Assembly: GCF_030253575.1 (NCBI RefSeq)
Contig: NC_080559.1
Span: forward strand, 3,308,501-3,372,500
Direction of reading: 5' to 3'
DNA: 64,000 nt
Origin: Rhododendron vialii
Taxonomy: Eukaryota; Streptophyta; Magnoliopsida; Ericales; Ericaceae
Each line of letters starts with the position of its first letter. Positions within the stretch are counted from its first letter, which is position 1. Shown piece by piece: positions 13,130 through 25,442 of the stretch. Under the pieces are notes generated by a model, which saw only the letters and a list, made by a program, of their open reading frames with translations, searched no databases and was not told the origin of the DNA. The position numbers were made by a program, and so were the translations under genes.

Positions 13130-13490
13130 CCACCGTTTTGTATGTACCAATCCAAACTGCATCAGATTTTCGTGCCCATTTTGAACCAGAAAGTCTACAC
13201 ATACATAAAATCTGTGCACAGATTTTGTTGTGAGACCCATCATGAATTCCACACAAATTATCCGAACCGTTCATTAAATGTAAAATATTTTTTCAAGGGT
13301 CCCCGTAAAAAATAAGCTCAATCCGATACCTATAGATGGTTGGATGAAGCACCTATAGGTATCGGATTGAGCTTATTTTTTACGGGGACCCTTGAAAAAA
13401 TATTTTACATTTAATGAATGGCTCGAATGATTTATGTGGAACTCGTGGTGGGCTCCGCAATGAAATCTGATTGTCTTTGTGTGTAGCAAG
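13130..13490. repeat. Fold-back element with perfect 65-bp inner arms
   Basis: The 65 bases 13271-13335 are an exact reverse complement of 13353-13417, with a 17-bp loop between. Outside this the symmetry continues but is diverged: about 13200-13270 and 13418-13490 still match in blocks such as GAATTCCACA against GAGTTCCACA. The DNA could form a very stable hairpin. The content (ACCGTTCATTAAATG, AAGGGTCCCCG) resembles the fold-back at 61767-62144, so both probably belong to one MITE superfamily. Exact outer ends and target duplication were not resolved. Confidence 0.85.
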
Positions 13491-13717
13491 GCTCATTTTG
13501 AGCTCTTCAAACTCGCTTCTCACCTCTTTAACATATTCAAAATCACTCCGAATCACACTAAAACTTTACAACACATACGCACACGTCCCTCCAAACATCC
13601 CTCCAAACATCCGGTCCCCTAGGATTAGTGGGTAACATTTACTGAATGCATATATCGGTTTTGCTATACTGTGCCCAATGGGCTTAGCATTGGGAGGGAC
13701 AAATTACAGATTCTTTA

Positions 13718-13958
13718 GGCCCCGTTTTATTTTTTCTAAAAATCTTCTTTTTTAAAAAGAAGGTAATTTTAAACTTAAATATAACGAAAATAAAAAATAT
13801 TTTTTCAATTTTTTTTACATCGTTTAAAAAATCTCAATGAGATCTATCAAACAAGATTCATATTGGTAGAAAAATTATTTGCGTAAACATATAATTTTTT
13901 GCCTTGAAATTTACCTTCTTTTTTAAAAAGATACTTTTTTAGAAAGTGGAATGACCTC
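13718..13958. mobile_element. TA-flanked MITE, copy 1
   Basis: It begins GGCCCCGTTTTATTTTTTC and ends in the inverted counterpart CTTTTTTAGAAAGTGG...CC. TA lies at each side, and the inverted repeats run for about 55 bp with mismatches. The inside is AT-rich. Related copies lie at about 15210-15437 and 15475-15708. Confidence 0.55.
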
Positions 13959-14988
13959 TAAATATAAAGCTTCCACGTGTAAAATCTGTACCTTCCTTCA
14001 ACAGATTTTTTAAAAAGTCTCCTGCACTATTGTTTCTTTATTTTAATGCCCTTTTTGCCCTTAAGCATTTTTATTTCTTTTTTGGTAGTACTGATTTTCG
14101 CTGTTCATTTTTTTTTTCTGGCCGAGTCTCCTCTCTGTTCATTCTTTCCCTCTCTGTAGATGTATAATCCTCTCTCTGTGTACTAATGTTTTTCAAAATA
14201 GTTGCTTAGGTGTGGTAAAAATTAACTCCAGATATCAGTTAGGCCATTTACAAAACAACTAACTCTGCTTCAAAATTTTACATGGATTCTAAAACAAAGT
14301 TTGATTTTTGTAAACACCTTACAGTTATCAGATGAAGCTGATTTTTTTTTAAAAACAAAAATAAATATTTTTAACAAAATAAACTACTCTGATCATCTTT
14401 GTGGAGTCAGAAAAGGGTCCTAAATTGCACGTACACGTTATGTACAGTGTTTTGATGTACTCATAGCAGCTCTCTATTAGACCCACTCACACCAAGTAAA
14501 ATCTCCAAACCATAGAGATTGAGATTTGGAGTCTTTTTTAGGTGTTTAATTGGTTGTCCGCAGAACCGTCCCGTGTGTATATCAACCACATCAAAGTCTC
14601 ATGTCCAAAGATAAAGGAAAAAAATTGTTCAATTAGTAGAGGATGGAAAGAAAAGTAGAGGAGACAGAACAAATGATACCAAAATCCATCCACAAAAGTT
14701 AGCTCTTAAAATAACGAACCCACTTTTTTTACGTACATTTGTTTTAGGATTTTTCATGAGAATTGGTTTTCACACTCTTTTTTGATAGCCAGTACCCACA
14801 CTCTTTTCTTTTTTAATGTTGAAAGTGTATGTATTTTTGTTTTTAAAAGACAAAAAATGATATGTAAATATAAAAAAAAAAAGTGTGTGAAAATCAACTT
14901 CCTTTTTTATTCATTACTTTCTCCCCTCTTTCTGTGTGGTCTTGAAATTAGAGATGTAAAAACAAATGGATTCATATGCATTGTGGTA

Positions 14989-15195
14989 CTCCATATGTCC
15001 CAAATTCTTTGTCTGGTCCTCAAAACGGAGTGTTAAAAATAATACAATTTTTGCAAGAAAAAATCAAAAGTTTTTCAACAACTTACTAGATATCAATGAG
15101 TATTTTTAATTTGTGAAAAAAAATTTGAATTTTTTCTTGAAAAAATTGCATTATTTTTAACACTCCGTTTTGCGGACAATTTGGGACGAAGGGAG
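14989..15195. mobile_element. Stowaway-type MITE, 207 bp
   Basis: The left end CTCCATATGTCCCAAATT and the inverted right end CTCCCTTCGTCCCAAATT carry the Stowaway signature CTCC...GTCCCA. TA flanks both ends. The inverted repeats extend inward over about 80 bp, including AAAACGGAGTGTTAAAAATA on both arms. Confidence 0.85.
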
Positions 15196-15209
15196 TAGGT
15201 GGGTTCTAG

Positions 15210-15437
15210 AACTCAAAATAAGCCCTTATTTTTTAAGAAGGCAATTTCAAACTCAAAAAATGAGAGGCTTATTGAAATATAAAAATATGCACTATGGATC
15301 TTGTTTGAAAAATCTCGTTGAGATCTTTTATACGAAGCAAAAAAAATTGAAAAATTATTTTTCATTTACATTATTTTTGAATTTAAAAATATGAAATAAG
15401 CTGTTTATTTTTTAAGAAGGTTTCTGAAACGGGGGCC
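15210..15437. mobile_element. TA-flanked MITE, copy 2 (left end approximate)
   Basis: It shares the TTTAAGAAGG(C/T) blocks and the terminal ACGGGGGCC followed by TA with the copies at 13718 and 15475. It contains the family's central GATC-TTGTTTGAAAAATCTC segment. The left border is eroded and was placed by symmetry. Confidence 0.45.
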
Positions 15438-15474
15438 TAATATTTACCTATTTCATGGTGGTACTGGTAGTATA

Positions 15475-15708
15475 AGGTGGCGTTCCAACTAAAAAATAGG
15501 AAGGTTTTGGGAAAAAGAAGGTAATTTCAAGTTCAAAAAATTATGTATTGGCGCAAATAATTTTTCTATCAATATGGATTTTGTTTGATAGAGATCTTTT
15601 ATACAGTGCAACAAAAATCAAAATATTATTTTTCATTTTCATTATATTTGAGTTTAAAAATTAAAAAAAAAGAACTTTTAAAAAAATAAGGTGAACCGGA
15701 ACGGGGCC
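15475..15708. mobile_element. TA-flanked MITE, copy 3
   Basis: Bounded by TA on both sides, starting AGGTGGCGTTCCAAC and ending GAACCGGAACGGGGCC. The interior matches copy 1 in the AAGAAGGTAATTT and TTTGTTTGATAGAGATC blocks. It is the third member of the family within 2 kb. Confidence 0.5.
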
Positions 15709-17512
15709 TAAATCTACGGTCCAGATAGAAGGAGAGAGGGAGGGGACAGTCGGACAGAGAAACTTGATGGGGTAGTTTTGTACTTTGCTTCATACATTAA
15801 CCACTCAGAACCTCCTTACTGCGCGTGTCCAACACTTCTGACATTGTCTTGGAAAAGTGTGACACAATCGTGCACCCTTTGGGCTTATGTTAGCATTTGC
15901 CATGTTGATTAGTCCTTTTTCTTTTCTTATAATATTCGACTGCATTTTTACCTACTTCCCTTTGGTTATGGCACAGAGTTATTTGAGAGAGAAGTTTATA
16001 AGATTCTTTAAACGCGAATTTTCCATGTTTCTAACTACTTATTGCCATGAGCAAAAATTCGCACGGAATTTGAATACTAGTGGGAGTAATAAGAAACTGA
16101 AATTATGCGGAAGCGGTGGAACTACACCTAGAGGGGGTGAATAGGAGTTTTGATATAAAAAAAAAAATTTACTAGTTTTACAGAAGATTAATAGATTAAA
16201 ATTTAATATAAATGAACATGTTTAACTCGATTAACCCAAACCAAAACTCGAGTAGTGTAGTAAAATAAAAATGAGACAAGATACACACAATTTACGTGGA
16301 AAAACTGAGAGTCCTAAATAACTCTAGGCCAAAACCACGGCCTAACACTACTGATTTATTCTATTAATAAAAAAGAAATGCAGATTACAAAATAGTAAAA
16401 ACCTTACCCAATCCTTCACCTATGCTCGCCAATCCCGATGCTTCTAGAGCTTCTTCAAGATCCAATAGATACACCACGGACTTCATGCCGGATCTTTGGA
16501 TTCAACCAGCTTCGAATCAATCTCCAAAAGATTCGGCCACAGCAACAAACGGCACCAAAAACCATGACCAGTGAATGAATGAATGATATAATGTGAACGT
16601 GATCTAAAAAACTCAAAAGTTGTTTGAAGCAAAAACTCTTGGTGCAAGAAACGATTAAACGAACAGTGCATAATGATCCTTTGTCGTGAACCCCTTTCTT
16701 TCTTGTTTAGAATAAAAAAAAAAAATTGAAATTGAAAAAAAAAACCTCTCGCCTCCACCGAAAACCCCAAAGTCTCGGGCAACCCTTGCCCTTTTCTTTT
16801 CTTTTTTTTTTTTATAACCAAAAACTCACATCTTTCTGTAATTTTTTCTCGTGCCTAATAGTTGACAAGATGCCAGACTGAAGATAGAAACAAGGGTTAC
16901 AAAAAAGTTTTTCTCGGGAGGATTGATTTGCCTAAGGTTGAACCACCTCTTTTATACATCAATTTTTCCTTCCAACGAAAGTCTTTTACTGATGCATAAA
17001 TGGAAAGTAGATTTTCGGACCTTTTAAAAGAAAATTAATTTAGGATACAAATATATATGCAAAACAAGTTTTAAGGAGAGTTTTATAGGAAAGACAATCG
17101 TGCAAAAATAAAATTTTGAATCTCGGAAATAATATGCAAGATGTATTTTGTAATGTTTTTACCTCTCACGCAATATGATTGAATTTGCAGCGGTCAACTT
17201 GGCGCAAAAAATGGAAGGAGCATCAAGCGAGCAACTACCCCCTAATAACCTACCCATTACAATCAAATGGAGCCGATAAAACAAAGACACCAATGGAGAT
17301 TTTGAACAATCCTAAAAATTGCCAAAATATCTAATAGAAACACAATGGGCCATGAACAATAACACTTCCGACTCCAATTTGGTGTCTGTTTCTATTTTGC
17401 CAACTGCCTTAATGGAGATCACGTGATTATAAATTAATACTAGTAGTAAAAATTCATCAATTGGGTTTCCTTTCTTCAAAGGAGATCGCGGATTCCATTG
17501 GTCATTAGATCA
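15709..17512. other. AT-rich stretch without a supportable gene
   Basis: Several homopolymer runs are present (near 16159, 16720, 16800). The phrase ACACCTAGAGGGGGTGAATAGG near 16127 and the phrase ACGTGGAAAAACT near 16294 recur in plant LTR-derived and long non-autonomous repeats. This may therefore be an old repeat fragment, but no ends were found. Open frames here have no recognisable domains. Confidence 0.35.
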
Positions 17513-17600
17513 CATGTTCCTAATTCTCTGCCCAATCTCCTGTACCAATTCCCCTAATGTTCCTAATTCTCTGCCCAATCTCCTGTACCAATTCCGCTAA
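17513..17600. repeat. 43-bp tandem duplication
   Basis: Two near-identical copies of a unit beginning TGTTCCTAATTCTCTGCCC lie head to tail. Confidence 0.8.
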
Positions 17601-17705
17601 ACAGCCATGGGTGCATCAAAAAATCCCAGCAACCAAGACAACACAACGGCGGGTAACAAAGAGTTTCAAGCACAACCTTTCAAACAAACAACAGAATTAC
17701 AGATC

Positions 17706-17868
17706 AAGTTTGCCAACATAACAAGTAGAAGTTTCCACACAACCGTTAAAACAAACAGAATTATAGAACAAATTTGCCAATATAACAAGTAGAAGTTTCA
17801 GCACAACTGTTCAAACAAACAGAATAACAACAGAACAAGTTTGCCAACATAACCAGTAGAAGTTTCAT
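17706..17868. repeat. Short tandem repeat array of about 64-67 bp, three units
   Basis: Units start at about 17706, 17770 and 17837 and share AA(G/A)TTTGCCAA(C/T)ATAAC(A/C)AG and AGAAGTTTC. The last unit runs to the stop codon of the minus-strand KEN gene, so the array lies in its 3' flank. Confidence 0.7.
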
Positions 17869-20800
17869 TCATAAAGTAAAAAATGTGGTTCCAAATACGC
17901 CGAACAACCTCGTCTCGATCTCCACTAGGAATCCAGGGAACACAATCGATATCATATCATCAAGTTTCTCCTGAGTGAACTCACTTCCCTAAACAAAATA
18001 GCAAGAAAATTTATATCAGTATTGTCAACAATGACTCAAACCAGTGTAAGCTCTCGTTCTCACCCTTGCCTCTCCGCTCTCGTCCTTGCCTCTCCTAGAC
18101 AGATATCAAACTAGTGTAAGCTCTCGCATTTGCTCCCTCTCTCATCTCGTTCATAGCAAACCCTAAAAGTCCTAATTCTATTCTTTCTTCAGAAACCACT
18201 ACAAGAAAAATGGGGTCTCACGACATTTGGAAACCGACGCTCTGTGGAATGGTGTCATTGGGGCAAGTATATCCGCGCTTCATCCAACGCTGAGTAAGTT
18301 TTCTACTCAAAATCGAATCTACCTAAATCTCTTGTTTGAGCTCACGATCTACATAAATCTCTTGTATGAGCTCAAAGAATTCTAAATCCGAATCTTTCTT
18401 TGACTTTGTCAATATCTCTTTTAAGCCCTTATTTCTAGAGTCTATGGCGTTCAAAACTTTTGATTTCTTCTTTCAGCCCTAATTTCGATAGTCTCTGTGT
18501 GTGTTTGATTTTGTCAATTCCTCTTTATGCCCTAACTTTGAGAGTCTCTCTCTCTTTGTGTGTTTACATATACATATACATATACATATAGAGATGTATG
18601 CATTTGTATGCATGTAATTAATTCTTTGCTCATTCAAGTCTGCAGTTTAAGCTCATTTGTAATTAATTCTTTGCTCTTTCGAGAGTCTCTCTATCGCTCT
18701 GTACTCTCAATTGCATCTTGTGTCCATGTGAATTGTGATGAAGAGAAACATCAAACAATAAAGCTAAAAGTGCAGGAAATCCTCTTGGGACCAAAATGTC
18801 TAAATCACCAAAATCAATGATTAAGGAGTCAAGAGAGCAGCTATGTTCAGAAATAGAGAGGAAGGGGCAAATTGCAGACGAGTCCAGTATGTTTTGTGAA
18901 TCATTGTTCGTAATAATAGAACTGCAGTTTATTCCTCCCTTAAATTTGCTTATAGTGATGTAGAAGTTGGTGGAATACGGGACACAATGTTTTCAGGTGC
19001 GCAGCATATGCACGGAAGCAGTTGGGCATACACGAGGCGCCAAATATCTTGACAATTGTTTTGAAGAGGTTTCAGGTACTATTATCTGTTCTAAAGAGTT
19101 TTTTGGAGTTCTTTTCATTACGACATTGAAGGGATTATGTTTCTGGAGGATCTATACACACATCATTTCTCTGAATTCAGTTGCTAACAAATCTTACACT
19201 TGCATAATATCCTAAACAGTTTTTCTACTTCAAAATGTGTGTTTAAAGTTCAATGCTAAGCCAAATGCATAATGATGTTTTGGATTTTTTGTATGTGTAT
19301 TTGTTATTTGTTAAATGGACATTTGTTACGTTGTTTGTTAAGTTGATCATGAAAAAAGCGGCGACTATTCCCCGCGTTTACAAAACAGGGAAGTATCCCC
19401 GACACGGGCAGGCGCGGCATTCACAAAAAAAGACAGGATAAACGCCAAGAAGACTTTAAACAACGTTAATTTCACATTTGCATGCGTTTAATAAACACCG
19501 GGAAATCCGAAATATATTGTAGTGACTACAACAGTAACCACAATATTTTGTAAAGGAATATGGTGTTCCATTTTGGGTTAGATAACTAGAAACAGTTGAA
19601 CACAAATGCATTGAAATTTGCGTTCCTAACTAGGGGGAGAAAAACCTTAGCAACAGCCCCGTATCAGAGTTAAAATGCACTTAACATAAATACCTCGTCA
19701 GAATATACACCAATGTGTCCAACAGCATTACGAAGCAATCGAGCCAAGCAATGAATGCTTTCAGAATATTCACCATCGTCCTTCCAATCAATACACTGTT
19801 GAATCGGAGAATCTTCTGGAACCCTATGTTGCCAAGTATAGCCTGAATTCGGACCAAACCAATCCAATTCTAAACCATCAAAAGCCTCTATGTAGGTTTG
19901 GTACAAAGCACCGACAAACGAACTCCAATCCCAAATGTTTCTTAAGAAGACAAGTCTCCTACCCAATCCCCATAAGCTGGGATGATCGTAGATGTTATCC
20001 TCATTGCCCCTAATACCAAAAGGAAACATCGTTAAACCAGATAAGCCTCTCTTTTTTATTGACTAGTAAAAGTGCACATGATTTGCATATGCGTGACTGT
20101 TTTTTTTGGAATCAAAATGTTTGTGACTTAGAGAATGATAATTTGAAAGGTTATTTTTTTTTATCATATCATTTCAAGTTGCTAACTGGCTGGACTACTT
20201 TCTCTATAGAACAGCTTCTTCTTTTTTTTCTTTTTGCAAAACCTAGGTATCAACTACATGCCAATTTCCAAACAAAGATTTTTCAAAGTAACGTAGCATT
20301 TGTGTCATTTTGTTATTGGTATTTCTGTGTATGCAGACAAGGATTATATTCTGAGAACAAGGTCAGTATGCAAGTAAAACACAGCTAATGTTAATACATG
20401 ACGAACAAGTGCTAAGCATTCGTAGGCAATGTAAAACTATATGCAATTAATGAAGTATGATGGCTGTAATCATAATATGGCACAAATCAACCAAATTTTG
20501 AAATAGAAAGACCATGTATATTTTACCTTCCCTTAATTCTAGTGGCACAAAATGCTTCTCTAACTCTTTCAAATCTTACGTGTTATATATAATTCCATAA
20601 TATCTTTCACCACTGTAGCTAAACCCTTACCCAGAACATCAAGCAACATACTTGCACAAATGTCAGTGGCGTCCATGCATAGATGGCTTACCCTAATCGC
20701 CCGTAAGAAAAACATAGTATACTCGTCCCTTGAAAGAACAACTTCCAGCTAACTTACCAAACCAACCAAAGATATGAAACTGGTGGGATATGGTGGAAAA

Positions 20801-23760
20801 AGGTACACATATTTGGCGGGAAGTTGGTTTTTTTTCCCCTCAGGTTAAGGATAAATCCACTTTATCCTTTGTGGTTTGAGGCCTAAGCGAATTATCTCAT
20901 TGATGTTTAAACTTCACCACATAAACCCTATGTACTTGCAGGACTAAAATGCACCATGAACTTCACTGACAGATTGAAGAAGAGGACCTTAGTGCCCCAC
21001 TCTTCTTTCTTCACCTTTGCAATGGCTTCCAGGGAGTGCAACCCCATTTCCTCCCACTTCCTATACCATCATCCCTCACCACCAGATTAATAGAAAGCAA
21101 CAGATCCATATGAAGATCCAAGGACTTCCATCTCCATATGCATGTTAGATTTGTGTACACGGTGTACAGAAATGTACAGTATACGTGGAAGTTGAGAGAG
21201 GCACCATTAAACTTTTTGCCACCGCAACTTCCTCATAGAGACGACCCTATAAGCAATCATCGCCGTCTTGGGGCTATAATAACAAAGTTCGACAACAATG
21301 ATGTATTATTGAAGCTTAGCTTGGTCATCAAGATGAAGTTGAAATCCTTTTTATCAAAACTGTTCACCCCCTATACTCCCCATAAAACATTAAGTGAGGA
21401 AGTCGCCTTATGGCCTCAATCTAACATTGAAGCCCCTATTGCTCAGGAACGGAATTGCTCAAGACAGAGAAGGATTATAGTCTTTTAGGTTTTGGGGTTC
21501 GGCGTATGGCAGGAAATAGAAGATTAATAATAATTCAATTCGCATTTGTTATACAGAAAATTACAAAGTTGGAGGACCCAAATTAGATCCTCCACCCTAT
21601 CTTTTTAAAAATAAAAGAAGAAAGTTATCCTACTCAAGTCGGTCTTTTCACGCAGGGAAATGTGACTGCATATTTTGTTAATTAGAACAGAAAATATGAC
21701 CATACATATAGTCCAGAAACTACAAAGAGGTTAAGCGGTCAAGTTTCAAAGACAAGGAGGCGATTCACACAAGCCTTAAATCACAATAGGCTAGAGCGAA
21801 CTTTACCAAAAAATAACCACTAAATATGCAAGTTAAAAATACAACACAACAAATTTCCGTTTGACCGGGAAAAAAAAATACAACACAATTAAGAACCAAA
21901 AAAAGCCAGCTTTATCTTTTTCCCATTATCTTTCATCTAAGGGTACTAAACAACAACTGGGCTGTTGACAAGTTTAAGAATTCCCAATATGCTTTTTCTT
22001 TTTTCTCTACTTCTTGCAATCTCTGAATTAGTTCAGTAGGCAAAGACCAAGAAATTGATAAAAGACGAGATAAATAATACAAGGTCTGACGCGGTATTTC
22101 AATTTTAGAATACATCCCGGAAATAATAGTATAAATTAACTACGCTTAACATGTGTTCTGTGCCTGTCATTTTCCTGAAGAACGATATCCTATCATTTCC
22201 AATGTCTTCCCAAGCTACTGCTTCGTTTATATCAAACACGAAGGTTCAGAACGTTGCTTCTTTTAGGAGGCGCGAGAGTGGACGTTGCATCTTTTTGCAT
22301 TTTGGTGTCTTCTGGAAAAGATTCAGAATGGATTATTGTGGTATTAATATGGGTGGGTTAGATATTTCAAGTGTTTTGAAGAACAAGATGTAATAGCTTC
22401 TTTACAAAACTGTCACATTCCTAGCCTATCATATTCCTAGCCATTAGAGAGGCAGAGAAGGAAAATACGTCCGTGTGAAACATGTTAGGATAATTCTCAA
22501 TGCTGAATGAAGCAATTCAACAAACACCTAAAGTGCAATAATTTTTTACTACAACAAATTATGTTCTGATCCACAACTCAACATAAGATCAACACGTTTG
22601 GGAATGCCTACCATGTGGAATTGTAGAACTCGGAAGGCGATGGAAAACGAAAGCCTTACTGGCCGTCGCAACATGGAGAAGCCAGTGTAATTGGGAGGAG
22701 TCGGTGAGGGAACGAATGTACACTTTGGGGGGGCTCCACAGTAGGGATTCATTTTGTTTCGTTTTGTATTGAACCGTTTATATCAGAGGCTTCATTTGGG
22801 TAATCGACTGTCGTTTAGGGAACGGTACGAGGGTTGTAAATTTGGGTTGGAACGTTATTTCAAGTGTCCTCAAGGGGTATTTTGGGTAGGAAAAGTGTGG
22901 GAAACACTTTTGGGCTTTTCGATTTTTAAAGTAGAGAAGATTAAATGCAAAATCTTATAAAGATCCAACCAGGTTCTAGGGACTATACAAGAAACAAATA
23001 CAACAGCAAATTTAAGGCAACAACAAAACAATATAACAAAACCAAAACCTATCCATAGAATTTTAAGAATCCTATACCTGAAATTGCCAAGTTGGTCCCT
23101 CAGCATCCGAAGCTCGATTGGAATATACTTGTATTGATAAATATAGTCAATGATAGCATCAATCGCCTTGAAATCAGCTTCAACCCGATCATCATTAGAG
23201 GGGTACACAATAATACCCACAAGTTTTGGCATATCACCACACATCACGATATTGTCAAGTGAAAATCCATTAAGGGCTCTTTTTTTGGAGTGGAAGTACT
23301 TGAGCAAACCCATCAAATTACTGCAAAAAATAAAAAATAAAAGCTTTGTTTATAAAAAAAACAATAGATAAAATTTCAAAATACTTAGCAATTGAAAAAA
23401 ATTACCGTAACAATCCTTTAACATCATCGTGGACCATTAGGTGAGTTAGTCCATAATGAGTACTCTTTTTCAACCATTCCCCCCTTCCAATCCCCTCCCG
23501 TACATACCGCCTGAAATCTTCAGTATATCGTTCATATACGATTGAGAAACGACCACTAGATGACACGTGTCCACAAAAGCTCCGAAGCAAACTTGGATGG
23601 GTGTACACAGTGGATGAGTACCAAGCACGGCAAAATAACTCACGGTCCTTAAAATGCCTAATGTAGGCTTGGTTGTGCCAGGGGTGCATCGACCCCCAAC
23701 TCTCCACGACATAATCGGCTGTTACATCGTACGTGCAATTACCAGTCTCCATCTGGTTGA
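17869..23760 (-). CDS. Pseudokinase plus KEN endoribonuclease domain protein (RNase L/IRE1-like), 5' end not found
   Basis: Four minus-strand exons join in phase with no stop: 23760-23406, 23320-23078, 20009-19694 and 17988-17869, each with AG/GT borders, giving about 344 codons. The first two resemble a protein kinase: YTHPSLLRSFCGHV (alphaC/beta4 region), SIVYERYTEDFRRYV (hinge), GLLKYFHSKKRALNGFSLDN (catalytic loop) and PKLVGIIVY. The catalytic HRD is replaced by LNG and DFG is not recognisable, so a pseudokinase is inferred. The last two fit the KEN nuclease of IRE1 and RNase L: HPSLWGLGRRLVFL, IDWKDDGEYSESIHCLARLL, LLRNAVGH, and ending FPGFLVEIETRLF. The R-N-x3-H set and a nearby Tyr, catalytic in IRE1, are present. 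Known KEN proteins cleave RNA after dimerisation. The kinase N-lobe is missing; upstream exons were not identified. An ATG at 23821 would add a hydrophobic leader but reads through a plausible acceptor. A CACTA-like element sits in the last intron. Confidence 0.75.
18197..19524. mobile_element. CACTA-like DNA transposon, non-autonomous, about 1.3 kb
   Basis: The left end is CACTACAAGAAAAATGGGG, the classic start of plant CACTA elements. The right end ATATATTGTAGTG gives CACTACAA in reverse complement. Subterminal blocks rich in CGACGC, CCGCGCTT, GCGGCGAC and CCGCGTTT lie inside both ends. The 3-bp flanks (AAC and ACT) do not match, so the right border is less certain. No transposase is recognisable; short unrelated frames inside (for example a Lys/Ser-rich one near 18790) may be captured DNA. 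It lies within the final intron of the KEN gene. Confidence 0.55.
20010..23077. other. Large intron of the KEN gene, 3 kb
   Basis: This lies between the kinase-like exon ending at 23078 and the KEN exon starting at 20009. It is AT-rich and holds no recognised mobile element. Frames such as 21933-22115 (minus) show no domain and would not keep phase between the flanking exons, which join directly (AG + G). Confidence 0.55.
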
Positions 23761-23821
23761 CTATTGCCAAAGTAAAATGAAACATGAAAACACACAAGCA
23801 ACAAAAGGAAACCCAAGTCAA

Positions 23822-24519
23822 ATGTCAACGAAAACCATTTAAGGAAAAATATCACAATACATGGTTTAATTTCACATATTACATTCTAGGAACCAAAACT
23901 GCAACAGATCAAATTTGCTATCGGTAACAAACATAAGAGAGTTAAAGGGAGAAACATGGGTAGACTAGAGAGGATTATAATTTCTACGGCGAGAAGAGGT
24001 ATACATGCATGGTGTGGTGAAAGGTCTAGTAGTCGAGATGGTGAGGTCTAAAATTGCATGATAGGGTCTTGGAAAAACATATATGGAAGAAAAGAAATTC
24101 CCCCATTTGTTTGATGATGGAAATAGCCCAAGCTATCCCAAAATATTGTTGTGTTTTTAAGTATCCAATTGTGATGATATTTCTCCTGCGATTGGGAGAA
24201 GTTGTGTGTCTATTCATTGGGTGAGTTGGTCCAAGTTGTGTTCTTGTAAATTTGATGAATGTGTATTTGGAGATGCTCGAAAGACCAAGATACTAATCAC
24301 ATACGAGAGAGGCTTGAGATGTCAAAAAAAGTAACTTGTGAATTTTATTTTCCTTTTTACCACGAAAAACAAATATTAAAAATAAAAGTCCTGTGGTCTA
24401 ACTTCTGAATTTGTTAAAAAGAAACTGAGCTTTTTGAAATGGTAAATTCTAAATACAACTCACTTGCTAAATAAAACTACCATTTTTTTTCCTTTTGACA
24501 TGCAAGAAGTGTTAGTTGT
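23822..24519. other. Non-coding stretch upstream of the KEN gene
   Basis: No exon with a kinase glycine loop or beta3 lysine was found on the minus strand here. Promoter elements could not be placed. Confidence 0.4.
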
Positions 24520-25394
24520 CAGGGATGGCATTCGGGGCGTTCAGGCGGAAATGGGGATTTCCATCCCCGAAACCGATATACCACCCATATCCGCCCCAAT
24601 AACCAAACGGGGAGGAAAGTGTAACCATATCGGCATATCCGAACCAAACAGATATCGGGTATTTTCAGAACTGAACAGATAACCGAATCTGGTAAGAAAA
24701 TCATTTAACCATTTTATAATTTTATACTATAATCTGGTAACAAAATCAATCCCATTTCAATTTTTTTCTTTTTTTTAAACCTCAATTCACTAGTCTGATT
24801 TGCAGAATTAATTAAAACAGCAAAACAAAGGTAGATTAAGAAAGGCAAAACAAATGCTATTCACAACAAAGACAGATTAAGAAATACTGCAAACAAAGGC
24901 AGATTAACCATTTCATTTTCTTTTTTTTTTTAAACCTCGATTCACAATAGCTACCCACATTCACAACAAAACACATTTCACAACAAACGTAAAGAAATTT
25001 AACAAAAGCCAAAGGGAAAGGAGTTAAAACATTTCACACCACGTTCCATTTCAAAAAATTGTCACAAACCAGAGACGAACACACAAACACACAGAGAGAT
25101 AAACCAGAGATGTGAATCGATTGCGGAGTGCGGACTGCTTGAATGTTCAGTGGGGAGTGCTTGAATCGATTGCCTGCAAAAACCGAGAGATGAGAGACGA
25201 GATCGAGAGAGAGAGAAATCTCACGATCTCTGAATGCCTCATTGTCACCTGCAAAAACAGAGTTACAGAGACATGGATGAGAGTGTGTAACAGTCACAGA
25301 GAGTCCAGATCGATCGATCGAGAGAGATATTCGCCTCGGGGTATACCTGATGTCGAGAGGAGTGGAGAAATGAAAAAACCCTAAATGAAAAATG

Positions 25395-25442
<48 letters not shown>

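Noticed and set aside
21933-22115. Possible extra exon of the KEN gene
   Set aside because: Flanking exons already join in phase, the frame has no domain, and borders are poor.
25034-25438. Minus-strand frame beginning with Tyr-Ile repeats
   Set aside because: It translates the AT microsatellite and hAT-like element; not a gene.
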